Positions 17,296-26,819 of a stretch of DNA of 64,000 nt are shown here, piece after piece; within the stretch, counting starts at the first letter, position 1; every line of letters starts with the position of its first letter. The notes beneath the pieces were generated by a model. It was not told where the DNA came from. It worked only from the letters and a program-made list of their open reading frames with translations, and ran no database searches. Made by a program: the position numbers and the translations under genes. The stretch comes from Methylomonas methanica MC09 (lineage in GTDB: Bacteria > Pseudomonadota > Gammaproteobacteria > Methylococcales > Methylomonadaceae), in NCBI RefSeq assembly GCF_000214665.1, contig NC_015572.1, forward strand, positions 124,001 through 188,000. Reading direction: 5' to 3'.

Positions 17296-17445
17296 ATGGG
17301 ACCTTACTATCGCGCCACATCACAAACCACCGGTGCTTTTTTCGATAGCTTTTATCAGCATCCGATTTTAATGTTGTTGCTGGTGGCGGGTATCGTGGCA
17401 GCGGGAATTTTTATTTGGCGGCGTAAAACCCCGCCCGCCGCGTAA
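17296..17445 (+). CDS. 49-residue single-pass membrane protein of unknown function
   Basis: ATG at 17296 to TAA at 17443-17445. A GAGAGGGAC ribosome site lies six bases upstream. The protein starts MGPYYRATSQ, has one strong membrane segment (ILMLLLVAGIVAAGIFIW, about 24-41) followed by a positive WRRK tail, suggesting the C-terminus is cytoplasmic. It sits between divergent rep and convergent lspA. No family is recognised. The ribosome site and membrane segment make it more likely real than chance. Confidence 0.6.
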   Translation: MGPYYRATSQTTGAFFDSFYQHPILMLLLVAGIVAAGIFIWRRKTPPAA

Positions 17446-17452
17446 ATCGGCT

Positions 17453-17932
17453 TTATTCCAGAGCGTCTGCCGCTTTACGGCTGATACCGAAACTTTCCAG
17501 CAACATCAGGCCAACGCCCACGCAAATTGCGGAATCGGCAATGTTAAAGGCCGGCCAATGCCAGTCTTGGTAATACACGTCCAGAAAATCGATCACATAA
17601 CCGTACGCCACCCGATCGATCAGATTGCCGATCGCGCCGCCCAAAATCATGGACAGGGCGGCGGCCATCAGCGTTTCGTGTTTTTGCAAGCGTAACAGCC
17701 AGACCGCGATGATGCTGCTCATCACCACGGCCAAACCGGCAAACAGCCAGCGTTGCCAACCGCCGGCCTGGGCCAGAAAACTGAATGCCGCGCCGGTATT
17801 ATGCACGTAAGTCAAGTTAAAGCCGGGTAACACCGGGATGGACTCGAACAGCTGCATCGACGCAGCCACAGCTAATTTGCTGGCCTGATCCAGAATCAGC
17901 ACCAGCAAGGACAGCCACAGCCACTTAAGCAT
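17453..17932 (-). CDS. lspA: Lipoprotein signal peptidase (signal peptidase II)
   Basis: A 159-residue inner-membrane aspartyl protease that cleaves prolipoprotein signal peptides. Four membrane segments are visible. The catalytic motifs are [19 protein letters not shown] and [12 protein letters not shown], each with its Asp. The ATG at 17932 is chosen because it begins at the first membrane helix ([19 protein letters not shown]) and overlaps the ileS stop by 8 bases; the frame is open further upstream inside ileS. The ileS-lspA order is conserved in Proteobacteria. Confidence 0.96.
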   Translation of the reverse strand: MLKWLWLSLLVLILDQASKLAVAASMQLFESIPVLPGFNLTYVHNTGAAFSFLAQAGGWQRWLFAGLAVVMSSIIAVWLLRLQKHETLMAAALSMILGGAIGNLIDRVAYGYVIDFLDVYYQDWHWPAFNIADSAICVGVGLMLLESFGISRKAADALE

Positions 17933-20756
17933 AATGACGGGTCTCCCCGTTGCCCGCCACGTTTTCCACGCAACGGCCGCACAACTCTGGATGTTCGGCA
18001 TGCTCGCCGATGTCGTAACGCTGATGCCAACAACGCACGCACTTTTTGTGCACGGATACTGAAACTTTCAGTTTCACGCCATCCAGTTCAGTGGCGACCG
18101 CGTCGTCCGGGCAAAATTGCATGCCAGCCACTCCGGCGTTGGAAGTGATGAACACGAAATGCAGTTCGCTGGCCAGTTTATTCAATTCGCTGGCATAGGC
18201 TTGATCGCAATACAGCTCCACCTCGGCATTCAAAGACGCCCCGATAGCACCGTCTTTGCGCAAGGCCTCAAGCTGCTTGCTGACCACGGTCCGCACAGCC
18301 ATGACTTTTTCCCAAGTGTCGCGCGTGATGTCGGCATCGGCGTCCAGCGGAAACAGGCCTTCATACCAGGTTTCCAGGAATACCGATTCGCCGCGCTGTC
18401 CTGGGAGTACCTGCCAGATCTCGTCGGCGGTATAGCTGACGATGGGCGCCAGCCAGCGGACCAAGGCTTCGATAACGTGATACATCGCGGTTTGAGCTGA
18501 ACGCCGCGCCAGACAATCTTCCTTGGCGGTGTATTGTCTATCCTTGATGATATCCAGGTAAAAGCCGCCTAGATCGATGCTGCAGAAATTCAGTACTTTC
18601 TGATAAATCACCTGAAATTGATAAGTGCTGTAAGCGGATTTGATCTCGGCTTGCAGTTGCCAGGCTTTGTCGACCACCCAGCGGTCCAGTGCCAGCAAGT
18701 CGGCATTGGCGACTTTGTGCTGCGCGGGGTCGAAACCGTCCAGGTTGGAGAGCAGGAAACGGGCGGTGTTACGCAGTCTGCGGTAGGCGTCGGAGGTGCG
18801 TTTTAAAATTTCATCGGATACCGACATTTCCCCGCGATAATCCGTGCCCGCCACCCACAGCCGCAGCACGTCCGCACCCAGCGATTTCATCACGGTTTGC
18901 GGCAGTACCACATTGCCTTTGGACTTGGACATTTTCTTGCCCTCGGCGTCGACCGTGAAACCGTGAGTTAACACTTCCTTATACGGTGCCACATCGTTCA
19001 TGGCCACCGAGGCCAGCAACGAAGACTGGAACCAGCCGCGATGTTGGTCCGAGCCTTCCAGGTACAAATCGGCTGGAAAGCGCAATTGTTCGCGCCGCTC
19101 CAACACGGCGGCGTGAGTGACGCCGGAATCGAACCAGACATCCAGGGTGTCTTTCATCTTGTCATATTGCTCGGCATCGCTGCCGATCAATTCGGCGGCA
19201 TCCAGCTCAAACCAGGCATCGATGCCTTGCTGTTCGATACGTTTGGCGACCTGCTCCACCAATTCGGCTGTTTTAGGGTGCAATTCACCGGTTTCTTTAT
19301 GCACGAAAAAGGCTATCGGTACGCCCCAGGTACGTTGGCGGGAGATACACCAATCCGGGCGGTTGGTGATCATGGCCTCAATGCGGGCTTGACCCCAATC
19401 CGGAATCCAGTCCACTCGTTTGACTTCATTCAAAGCGGTATCGCGCAGGCCGTTTTTGTCCATGGCGATGAACCATTGCGGCGTGGCGCGGAAAATGATC
19501 GGAGTTTTGTGACGCCAGCAATGCGGGTAGCTATGTAATAAAGCATGATGGTGCACCAGTTTGCCGCGTTCGCGCAGTACGGCCAACACGCTGTCGTTAG
19601 CGCTGAACACGTGTTGCCCGGCGAACAGCTCGGTGCCGGGCAGGAACACGCCATTGCCGCCGACCGGATTATCCACCGGCAGGTTGTATTTCATACCGAC
19701 TACATAGTCTTCCTGACCGTGCCCGGGGGCCGTATGTACCGCGCCGGTGCCGGCATCGGTAGTGACGTGGTCGCCCAAAATGATGGGGACCTGCCTGTCG
19801 TAAAAGGGATGTTGCAATAACTGGCCTTCCAGTGCGATGCCTTTGCAGTAACCGATAATGTGGTGTTCGCCAATGCCGTAACGCAACACGGCGTCCTTTA
19901 ACAGCGATTCGGCTAAAACCAGACGCTCGGCTTGACCGTCGATCTCGCATTGCACCACGGCATATTCCAGCTCCGGGTTCAAAGCGACCGCCTGGTTGGC
20001 GGGCAAGGTCCAGGGTGTAGTGGTCCAGATCACGACCGACAGAGGGCCTTTGCCTTCGTGTTCCGGTGCGTGATGGCAGCAGGCCATGAGGGCGTGTTCA
20101 TCAATAACCTCGAAGCGCACGTCGATGGCGGGGGAATGCTTGTCTTCGTATTCGACTTCCGCCTCGGCCAGGGCGGAACCGCAGTCGGTACACCAATGTA
20201 CCGGTTTGGCGCCCTTGCTGAGATGGCCCTTGGCGGCGATCCTGCCCAGCGCGCGCACGATGTCGGCTTCAAAGGCGAAGTCCATGGTCAGATAAGGATT
20301 GTCCCAATCGCCCAACACGCCGAGGCGAATGAATTCTTCTTTTTGAATTTCAACTTGTTTTTTGGCGTAAGCGCGGCATTCTTTACGGAATTCGGCCGGG
20401 CTGACTTTAACGCCGGCCTTGCCGACTTTCTTCTCTACCATTAATTCGATCGGCAAGCCGTGACAATCCCAGCCGGGTACGTACGGTGCGTCAAAACCCG
20501 CCAAGGTTTTGGATTTGACGATAATATCCTTTAATACCTTGTTGACCGCGTGGCCGATATGGATCGCGCCGTTGGCATAAGGGGGGCCGTCATGCAGCAC
20601 GAATTTAGGCCGGCCGGCGCAGTGCTCGCGGATTTTTTGATACAGCAGGTTTTCGTTCCATTTTTTCAACATCTCGGGTTCGCGTTGAGCCAGATTGGCT
20701 TTCATCGCAAACTCGGTTTTGGGAAGGTTGAGTGTCGTTTTATAATCCGTGGTCAT
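17925..20756 (-). CDS. ileS: Isoleucyl-tRNA synthetase
   Basis: A 943-residue class I synthetase. The HIGH motif is [10 protein letters not shown] ([12 protein letters not shown]) near residue 70, and the KMSKS motif appears as [10 protein letters not shown] near residue 604. The CP1 editing domain lies between, with [12 protein letters not shown] and [18 protein letters not shown]-terminal zinc site is formed by CVRCW and CGRC. Length fits the bacterial (type 1) enzyme. It is coupled by overlap to lspA. Confidence 0.98.
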   Translation of the reverse strand: MTTDYKTTLNLPKTEFAMKANLAQREPEMLKKWNENLLYQKIREHCAGRPKFVLHDGPPYANGAIHIGHAVNKVLKDIIVKSKTLAGFDAPYVPGWDCHGLPIELMVEKKVGKAGVKVSPAEFRKECRAYAKKQVEIQKEEFIRLGVLGDWDNPYLTMDFAFEADIVRALGRIAAKGHLSKGAKPVHWCTDCGSALAEAEVEYEDKHSPAIDVRFEVIDEHALMACCHHAPEHEGKGPLSVVIWTTTPWTLPANQAVALNPELEYAVVQCEIDGQAERLVLAESLLKDAVLRYGIGEHHIIGYCKGIALEGQLLQHPFYDRQVPIILGDHVTTDAGTGAVHTAPGHGQEDYVVGMKYNLPVDNPVGGNGVFLPGTELFAGQHVFSANDSVLAVLRERGKLVHHHALLHSYPHCWRHKTPIIFRATPQWFIAMDKNGLRDTALNEVKRVDWIPDWGQARIEAMITNRPDWCISRQRTWGVPIAFFVHKETGELHPKTAELVEQVAKRIEQQGIDAWFELDAAELIGSDAEQYDKMKDTLDVWFDSGVTHAAVLERREQLRFPADLYLEGSDQHRGWFQSSLLASVAMNDVAPYKEVLTHGFTVDAEGKKMSKSKGNVVLPQTVMKSLGADVLRLWVAGTDYRGEMSVSDEILKRTSDAYRRLRNTARFLLSNLDGFDPAQHKVANADLLALDRWVVDKAWQLQAEIKSAYSTYQFQVIYQKVLNFCSIDLGGFYLDIIKDRQYTAKEDCLARRSAQTAMYHVIEALVRWLAPIVSYTADEIWQVLPGQRGESVFLETWYEGLFPLDADADITRDTWEKVMAVRTVVSKQLEALRKDGAIGASLNAEVELYCDQAYASELNKLASELHFVFITSNAGVAGMQFCPDDAVATELDGVKLKVSVSVHKKCVRCWHQRYDIGEHAEHPELCGRCVENVAGNGETRHYA

Positions 20757-21011
20757 GGTGGTATGGTGAGCGCTACATGCATTCGTCAGTTAGTGCAATA
20801 CCGGCCAATTTAAGATCATCCCTGTCTTTAGTGGTTGTGCCGAATTGCCGTATGACTCTATATTAATAAAAAATTGGATTCTATCATCAACTGCCGCAGG
20901 CTATAAAACTTAAAGCTTGTCATGCAAAGGGCCGGTTGAGCGGACAAAAATAATTTACAGCGACAAAACTAGGCATTAGTTAACCGATTGCATCGGAGGT
21001 ACGGGAATATC

Positions 21012-21599
21012 ATGAAAAATTTAATCTTACTTTTTACATTGTGTTGGCCGTTTTACGGTTGGGCGGGCGTTTATAAATGTACAGATTCAGAAGGACGCAC
21101 GGATTATCAGTCTTCGCCCTGCACCGAAGAACGCAAAGCGGTGCAGATCAACACTAAAACCGGCAGCAAAGTGGATCTTAATGAACTGGAAAACCGACAG
21201 GTCCAAGCAACGGAACAGCAAAAACAAATCGAAGCTCAAAAACAGGCTGAAGAACAAGCCCGGTTGGACGCCATTGCCGAGCGCAAGCAGTTGGCCAGAG
21301 CGCAAAGCGATTTGACTTTGGCTTTGATTAAAAGCAATCCCATGCAGTTTTCCGCCTTTGCCATACCGCCTTATGATCCGGATAATTTGCCGCCGGGAAT
21401 TAGAGTTTTCGAAACCAGATTACCGGATATCGAAAAATTCCGCCGCCTTGCCGCCCAAAAAGCCTTGGCCACCGGCAAATGCCAGCGCGTGGAGGCCGAT
21501 GAACTCAACGCCAAAAGCACTAAAGAGCAATTGGTATTTTTAGTGAATTGCAGTTCCGGTGCTTCTTATTATTACAATGAAGCCGAGCTGAAGGAATGA
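21012..21599 (+). CDS. DUF4124 domain-containing exported protein
   Basis: This 195-residue protein has a signal peptide (MKNLILLFTLCWPFYGWA) followed by the DUF4124 signature VYKCTDSEGRTDYQSSPC, which carries two cysteines likely to form a disulfide. A Gln/Glu/Lys-rich coiled segment (about 55-105) follows. The ATG at 21012 is preferred over an in-frame TTG at 20988 because it begins the signal peptide and follows GGAGGT at 20996-21001. The function of DUF4124 is unknown. It overlaps the following SDR gene by 4 bases (ATGA), so they are co-translated. Confidence 0.85.
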   Translation: MKNLILLFTLCWPFYGWAGVYKCTDSEGRTDYQSSPCTEERKAVQINTKTGSKVDLNELENRQVQATEQQKQIEAQKQAEEQARLDAIAERKQLARAQSDLTLALIKSNPMQFSAFAIPPYDPDNLPPGIRVFETRLPDIEKFRRLAAQKALATGKCQRVEADELNAKSTKEQLVFLVNCSSGASYYYNEAELKE

Positions 21600-22432
21600 A
21601 CATAAAGCCGCAAACCGTTTTTATTACCGGTTGTTCGTCGGGTATTGGCCATGCCACTGCGGTCTGTTTGAAAAATCGTGGCCATCGGGTGATTTGTTCG
21701 GTCAGAAAGCCGGAAGATGTAGCAGTGTTGATAGACAAGGGGTTTGAATGTCTGCAACTGGATTTAGCGGATTCGGAAAGCATAAAACAAGCTGTGCAAA
21801 GACTGACCGATATGACCGGCGGCAAAATCGATGCCTTGTTTAACAATGGCGCGTTTGGACAGCCCGGCGCCGTGGAAGACCTGAGTCGGGCAGCGTTAAG
21901 AAATCAATTCGAGACCAATTTTTTCGGCACCCATGAACTGACCAATATGCTGATTCCCTTGATGCGGCGGCAGGGCCACGGCCGTATCATTTACAACAGT
22001 TCGGTGTTGGGGTTTGTAGCCATGAAGTTCCGCGGCGCTTATAACAGCAGTAAATTTGCGCTGGAAGGTTTGGCGGATACTTTACGTTTGGAATTGCGCG
22101 GTTCGGGTATACATATTGTCTTGATCGAGCCCGGTCCCATCGAAAGTCGGTTTCGGCGAAATGCGTTTGCCATGTACCAAAAGTATATCGATCCCACCCT
22201 CAGCGTACATCGGAAAACCTATCAAGCCATGGAAGCGCGCTTGCAAAAACCCGGCCCGGCCGCACCTTTTACTTTGCCTGCCACGGCTGTGGCGGAAAAG
22301 GTTATTCACGCCCTGGAGTCGCCGCGGCCGAAGTCCCGCTACCCGGTCACCGTTCCTACCCATTTATTCGCCTGGCTTAAACGGATACTGCCTACCTCTT
22401 GGCTGGACAAAATTTTAGTCAGCGTCGAGTAG
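21596..22432 (+). CDS. Short-chain dehydrogenase/reductase (SDR)
   Basis: This 278-residue Rossmann-fold oxidoreductase has the nucleotide motif TGCSSGIGHATAV and the active-site set Ser (NSSVLGF) and YNSSK (Tyr and Lys), with PGPIESRF after it. Classical SDR, probably NADP-dependent because basic residues follow the second strand (CSVRKPED). Substrate unknown; close relatives are annotated as YbbO-like or fatty-aldehyde reductases. Coupled by ATGA overlap to the DUF4124 gene. Confidence 0.9.
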   Translation: MNIKPQTVFITGCSSGIGHATAVCLKNRGHRVICSVRKPEDVAVLIDKGFECLQLDLADSESIKQAVQRLTDMTGGKIDALFNNGAFGQPGAVEDLSRAALRNQFETNFFGTHELTNMLIPLMRRQGHGRIIYNSSVLGFVAMKFRGAYNSSKFALEGLADTLRLELRGSGIHIVLIEPGPIESRFRRNAFAMYQKYIDPTLSVHRKTYQAMEARLQKPGPAAPFTLPATAVAEKVIHALESPRPKSRYPVTVPTHLFAWLKRILPTSWLDKILVSVE

Positions 22433-22436
22433 GCCG

Positions 22437-22467
22437 TTAAGACGTTTTTGCTGGAAAAACGTCTTAA
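22437..22467 (+). terminator. Perfect hairpin after the SDR gene
   Basis: TTAAGACGTTTTT (22437-22449) and AAAAACGTCTTAA (22455-22467) are exact complements with a 5-base loop, starting 5 bases after the stop codon. No downstream T-run follows, so the strength is uncertain. Confidence 0.55.
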
Positions 22468-22589
22468 TCCGGTAACAATCATGCTATCAAACCGTACGAA
22501 CTATGTTATTATCGGCGTCAGCATATAGACCATTAAATATAGTTGTTGGCTATATGTTTCTTATAAAAACAACTGTGAGGTTCCAATAC

Positions 22590-22976
22590 ATGAAAATTTT
22601 AAAAAGCGCAGCTATTGCCTTCTCTTTGACCGTTGCTATGGGTTCTTTCTCCACTGCTGCAGTTGCAGAATCCGATCCAGGAAGAATTTCTCATAGCCCA
22701 ATTGACGTCATTGCAGAGGTTGATGCCCGTATCGATGAGGCTCTGACTGCAATCAACAATGGTGCTGAAGATGCCGACGTGGCTGCACTGATCAAAAAAG
22801 CGCGCGATTTTACTAAAGAATTGAACGCTAACGACAAAGTAGCCAGAGAAACCGCAAAAGTCAGAACACATCTGAAAGATGCTGAAAAAGCAGCCAAAAC
22901 TGCTGACTTGACTGGTTCTAAAGAACATTTGGAAAAAGCTAAACAATCTAACCAAGGTTTGAAAAGCTTCCTGTAA
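22590..22976 (+). CDS. Small secreted helical protein, SmbP-like
   Basis: This 128-residue protein has a clear signal peptide (AAIAFSLTVAMGSFSTAAVA) and a mature part dominated by Lys/Asp/Glu/Ala-rich amphipathic helices, with IDEALTAINNGAEDADVAAL and HLKDAEKAAKTA segments. Composition and size recall small periplasmic metal-binding helical-bundle proteins such as SmbP, but histidines are few. The ATG at 22590 follows GTGAGG; the frame is open upstream to 22503. A strong terminator follows at once, so it is monocistronic and perhaps well expressed. Function unknown. Confidence 0.7.
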   Translation: MKILKSAAIAFSLTVAMGSFSTAAVAESDPGRISHSPIDVIAEVDARIDEALTAINNGAEDADVAALIKKARDFTKELNANDKVARETAKVRTHLKDAEKAAKTADLTGSKEHLEKAKQSNQGLKSFL

Positions 22977-22987
22977 GGTTTTGATTC

Positions 22988-23013
22988 GGGGTGCCGCTAG
23001 GCACCCCGTTTTT
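22988..23013 (+). terminator. Intrinsic terminator
   Basis: GGGGTGCC / GGCACCCC stem with GCTA loop followed by GTTTTT, 11 bases after the stop of the helical protein gene. Confidence 0.88.
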
Positions 23014-23052
23014 GCTCAATACTCTCTCGGTGGAATTTATTTTCTTCCATAC

Positions 23053-23877
23053 CTAAAGATAGAAGTCCGTTCTATCAAGCTCATTTTCTATCCAAGCTAG
23101 TAACTCTTTGGCATTTTTGGGGCCTGTTTCCTGCCATTTTAGCTCCGTATCGCCTTTTAACAGCCACCAGCGCTGCAATAACACGTTTAGTTTGAGTGAA
23201 TGGCTTACCGTCATATGAAATTGTTCCGACAGTTTTTGCTGGATTTGTAGCACGTTATTTTGCGGGGCAAGCGAACGGCAATCAGCTATCTGTTCAATCA
23301 GTAGCTGTATGTTGGGTAATTGCAAATCAATCCAGCGCTCCACTGCGGTTTCGGTAATATTCGTCATAGGCGACTGCGCGTTGTCGGAAATAATTTTCGC
23401 GACTTGAATCAATTCGCTGGAGCTGAATTTAACCGCCATTTCATAAAATCCGCTGGCTTCCATGTCAAATACCCCTTGAGTTGAGTAATCGGCATTGGGT
23501 TTGGCTTGAGTAAAAACGGTTTCCGTGGGGACGAAAACGGTAAACGGAAGTTGTGGATAAAAGCTGCGGCCGGATTCGGAATCCGTAATCTTTTGTCCCA
23601 AAACCAAGCTACCCGGTTCATGTTTACGGTGTCCTGCAATGCCCATATTTAGCATTATTGGCAAGCCAGGATTTTCGAATAAAGCCATGACATAGCCAAT
23701 CGCACCGGCCATTGCCAGTTTACCGATACCACTGATAACGACGACACGGTGCTGATCGGTATAGATAGCAAAGGGGTGGCTGGCCGCGGGCAGTTTTTTC
23801 AATCGCCAGGCTTTAATGAGAGGTTTCGCTTCACACGCCAGCGCGCAAAAGACAAAGATGTTAGGGGATATATTCAA
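23053..23877 (-). CDS. Nucleoside phosphorylase superfamily protein
   Basis: A 274-residue protein. The N-terminal part matches the PNP/MTA-SAH nucleosidase fold, with ISGIGKLAMAGAIGY as the phosphate/ribose loop, LNMGIAGH, and FDMEASGFYEMA as the conserved Met-Glu ribose-binding motif. After about residue 180 it departs from that family. Adenosyl or hopanoid-related nucleoside cleavage is conceivable, but no substrate can be read. It lies 73 bases from the convergent-direction UPF0182 gene on the same strand and might be co-transcribed with it. Confidence 0.75.
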   Translation of the reverse strand: MNISPNIFVFCALACEAKPLIKAWRLKKLPAASHPFAIYTDQHRVVVISGIGKLAMAGAIGYVMALFENPGLPIMLNMGIAGHRKHEPGSLVLGQKITDSESGRSFYPQLPFTVFVPTETVFTQAKPNADYSTQGVFDMEASGFYEMAVKFSSSELIQVAKIISDNAQSPMTNITETAVERWIDLQLPNIQLLIEQIADCRSLAPQNNVLQIQQKLSEQFHMTVSHSLKLNVLLQRWWLLKGDTELKWQETGPKNAKELLAWIENELDRTDFYL

Positions 23878-23950
23878 ATCAATCTGTAATCATTGGGTGG
23901 AAAAAGATTCCTGGGGAACCGTAAATCCACCCTAGACCGATTCCGTCGTG

Positions 23951-26584
23951 TTATGGATTGGCTCCGGACGTGCCCGAGCTTGAGCCCGTGGCCTGTTTTA
24001 TAAACATGTCTTTCAAACGCTCAAATGCGGCATTCAAGGTCTTATCCATTACCACTTGATTGCCTATGGAAACGATCACCCGGGCCAATTCGGGCATTTT
24101 GGTTTTGGTGGCCAGCATATAAATGGGTTGTACATACAAAATCGAGCCACCCATGGGCAGAATTATCATGCGGCCTTTTTTAACTTCCGAACCCATTTGA
24201 TTCCACAGCGTAAATTGACCGGCAATTTCCGGATTTTGATCGATAAGCGCGTTCACCTGGGACGGGCCGTTGACTTGCACCGCCTTGGGAAATTTGAAAA
24301 TGGTGATGCCCGGTTTATACGCGTTGTCGCACTTCTTCAGGTCCATGGTGCCGGCAAGCCCCACCATGCTTAAATTATCGCGGTGCACTGGCGTCATTGG
24401 GTTGACCATTACATACTCTTCCGAATTGTGACAGCGGCCGAAATCCATAGTGATGAAGTAGGGTAAAACTGGCTCACCGTCTACTGAAGCGTATTGCCAT
24501 GTTTCCGCCTGTTCGTAAAACAACTCCGGGCTGTTCTGGTGGTATTTTGCATAAAGTTTCATTTGCATGTAATACAGGTCACGCGGATAGCGCAAATGGC
24601 GCGATAAGTTGACGGGCATTTCCTGCAGAGACTTAAATAAACCCGGGTAAGCTCGGTTATAAGCATTGATGATCGGATCATGCGGTTCCGAGATGTAATA
24701 GTCGACACCGCCATCATAGGCATCGACAACGATTTTTACCGAGTTGCGGATGTAATTGAATTCCTGCTTGCCATCCAAAAAGTCGTCGGCCGCCGGCTGC
24801 GAGACCGGGTACATATTGGATAGTGTATAGGCATCCTGTATCCAGTAAAGCCGGTCTTTTTCTATCACCAAATACGGATCTTTATCCAAATGCAGGAAGG
24901 GCGTCAGCGTTGAAATTCGTTCGTCGATATTACGGCGAATCAACAGTTTGCTTTCGGTCGATATATTAGGCGAAAAAAATATCTTTTCGTCCCTAAAATA
25001 AAAGGCGAATAGTAATTTTCTAAAATAAGATGAGATTGGTATGCCAGAATCGCCTTTGTACTGACGCGATCCGTCTTGATTAGAACCCGAGATGTCTTCT
25101 ATCACCAAGCTGTTGGGTACAATGGCGTAAACAAGTTTTTCTTGGCCATAATAAATATCAGGATTTTCAACAGAAAAACCGACGTCGGAAGTCATATTTA
25201 AATCCCGTAAATACCAGACAATCGGAATTCCCGCATCCTGAGCGGCCGGCGATACCACCGCTCCGTAACCGTGGGTATAGCGCAGGTGAGTGTTTTCCCA
25301 GTTTTGCGCTTCCCTCGGTAATTTCTTGATATTGACCTCACGAGCTGCAAGGTTAACTTGTTGTAGATGGTTGTGGATGAAATAGCGGTCTTCATCTACG
25401 GCCTTGAATCGGTAATAAGGTCTGATAGCCTGTAACTGTTGGTAGGTATCAATCAAAAACTCCCTGTCCCAAACGGGAATATTTTCGAAATGCTTTTTAT
25501 TCGACCAGGTTTCAATATCCGTGGTTGGATCCAGATTAATCGGGAAATCGACGGTAGTAATATTGTTGAGGTCGTAGGCTCCCAGTGTGGCGTCAATGTT
25601 ATAACGCATAAAGGGACCTTCGGTTTTGGTTGGGTTGGGCATCACGATAAATTTATCGATCAGCATCGGCAAGAAATCTGAGCTTTGCAAGCTCAAAATG
25701 GCAACAAAACTTAATGCCGAAATAACAATCGGTGTTTTGCTACGGTGCCGCTCTGAAAACACATAGAACAAGATGCAGCAAACTATGACGAAAAATGCCA
25801 CTATGGATAGCCAGATCAGCGGCAGATGAAAGCGTAAATTAACAAAACCGGGACCGAAAAATACCGGCTCGCGCGTATTTGAATAGAGTAAGGTAAAGCG
25901 GTCCAGCATAAACCCCCACTCTACAAAAAATGCGATGAAGATGAACAACACGCTGAGATGAATTTTCGCGCCTAACGGAAACTCCTTGCCCTGGTTGGGG
26001 ATAAAGATATGTTCCATCCAGTACAACACCCCGGTCGCCAAAAATACCAATGTGGCGGTGAATAGCAGCTCCTTTTGGATCAGCATGTAGATGGGGTAGG
26101 AAAACAGATAAAAACTGATATCGTTGCCGTATACCGGGTCTGTAAAACCCGAATCGCTGCCAAAGAAAAATAGTAAGGCGTCTTCCCATTGCAGATAAAA
26201 AGGCACCGCAATGGCAATGGCCAGAATCAGCGAAACAACACTATAAACCTTGACCGACCCAGACATGAATACGTCGGCAAAGCGCTGAAAGCGTCGGCGC
26301 TTTTTATCGTCCAGCAATACTTCATCGGGCGGGTTTAAACCCAGGTAGCGGGAGGCAATCCAGAAATGGAATTGGAAAATTGCAAAGAAAAATATCGTCA
26401 CCGCACCGGAGAAAATGAAACGATATAACAAGCGTAGCCAGAAATACCCTTCAAAGTCCAGCGATCTGAACCACCATAAATCCACGAAAAAATCGAGAAA
26501 CACGAAGTAGAACGCAACATACAAGACAATGGCGCCTACGATAGTTGCGCCTGCCAACGCAGGTAACAGTTTCCGGTTACGCAT
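23951..26584 (-). CDS. UPF0182 family large membrane protein
   Basis: This 877-residue protein has about seven hydrophobic segments within the first 330 residues, including IVGAIVLYVAFYFVFLDFF. A large soluble region follows, with VTYTHGYG-like HLRYTHGYGAVVSP and YFITMDFGR motifs characteristic of UPF0182/COG1615. Function of the family is unknown. The C-terminus is Ser/Gly-rich. Length fits the family (about 850-950). Confidence 0.9.
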   Translation of the reverse strand: MRNRKLLPALAGATIVGAIVLYVAFYFVFLDFFVDLWWFRSLDFEGYFWLRLLYRFIFSGAVTIFFFAIFQFHFWIASRYLGLNPPDEVLLDDKKRRRFQRFADVFMSGSVKVYSVVSLILAIAIAVPFYLQWEDALLFFFGSDSGFTDPVYGNDISFYLFSYPIYMLIQKELLFTATLVFLATGVLYWMEHIFIPNQGKEFPLGAKIHLSVLFIFIAFFVEWGFMLDRFTLLYSNTREPVFFGPGFVNLRFHLPLIWLSIVAFFVIVCCILFYVFSERHRSKTPIVISALSFVAILSLQSSDFLPMLIDKFIVMPNPTKTEGPFMRYNIDATLGAYDLNNITTVDFPINLDPTTDIETWSNKKHFENIPVWDREFLIDTYQQLQAIRPYYRFKAVDEDRYFIHNHLQQVNLAAREVNIKKLPREAQNWENTHLRYTHGYGAVVSPAAQDAGIPIVWYLRDLNMTSDVGFSVENPDIYYGQEKLVYAIVPNSLVIEDISGSNQDGSRQYKGDSGIPISSYFRKLLFAFYFRDEKIFFSPNISTESKLLIRRNIDERISTLTPFLHLDKDPYLVIEKDRLYWIQDAYTLSNMYPVSQPAADDFLDGKQEFNYIRNSVKIVVDAYDGGVDYYISEPHDPIINAYNRAYPGLFKSLQEMPVNLSRHLRYPRDLYYMQMKLYAKYHQNSPELFYEQAETWQYASVDGEPVLPYFITMDFGRCHNSEEYVMVNPMTPVHRDNLSMVGLAGTMDLKKCDNAYKPGITIFKFPKAVQVNGPSQVNALIDQNPEIAGQFTLWNQMGSEVKKGRMIILPMGGSILYVQPIYMLATKTKMPELARVIVSIGNQVVMDKTLNAAFERLKDMFIKQATGSSSGTSGANP

Positions 26585-26819
26585 AGTTTCCTCTTAAATT
26601 TAGAATTTTAGCCTGCAGGGTATTGTTCCCGTGGGCTTCACATCTCGGCGTTAGTTTTTCGACATTCTATCACCCAAACCCGGAATATGATTGCCCGTCG
26701 TTTGATGCAGCCGTTAAACGCCGGTATTCAATTCCACGTTGAACGTCCGTTAGAAAAAGAGTATGTTCGAAACAAAAATAAGAAGCTTATATCAATAAGA
26801 CAACATCAAGGGGGAATGC

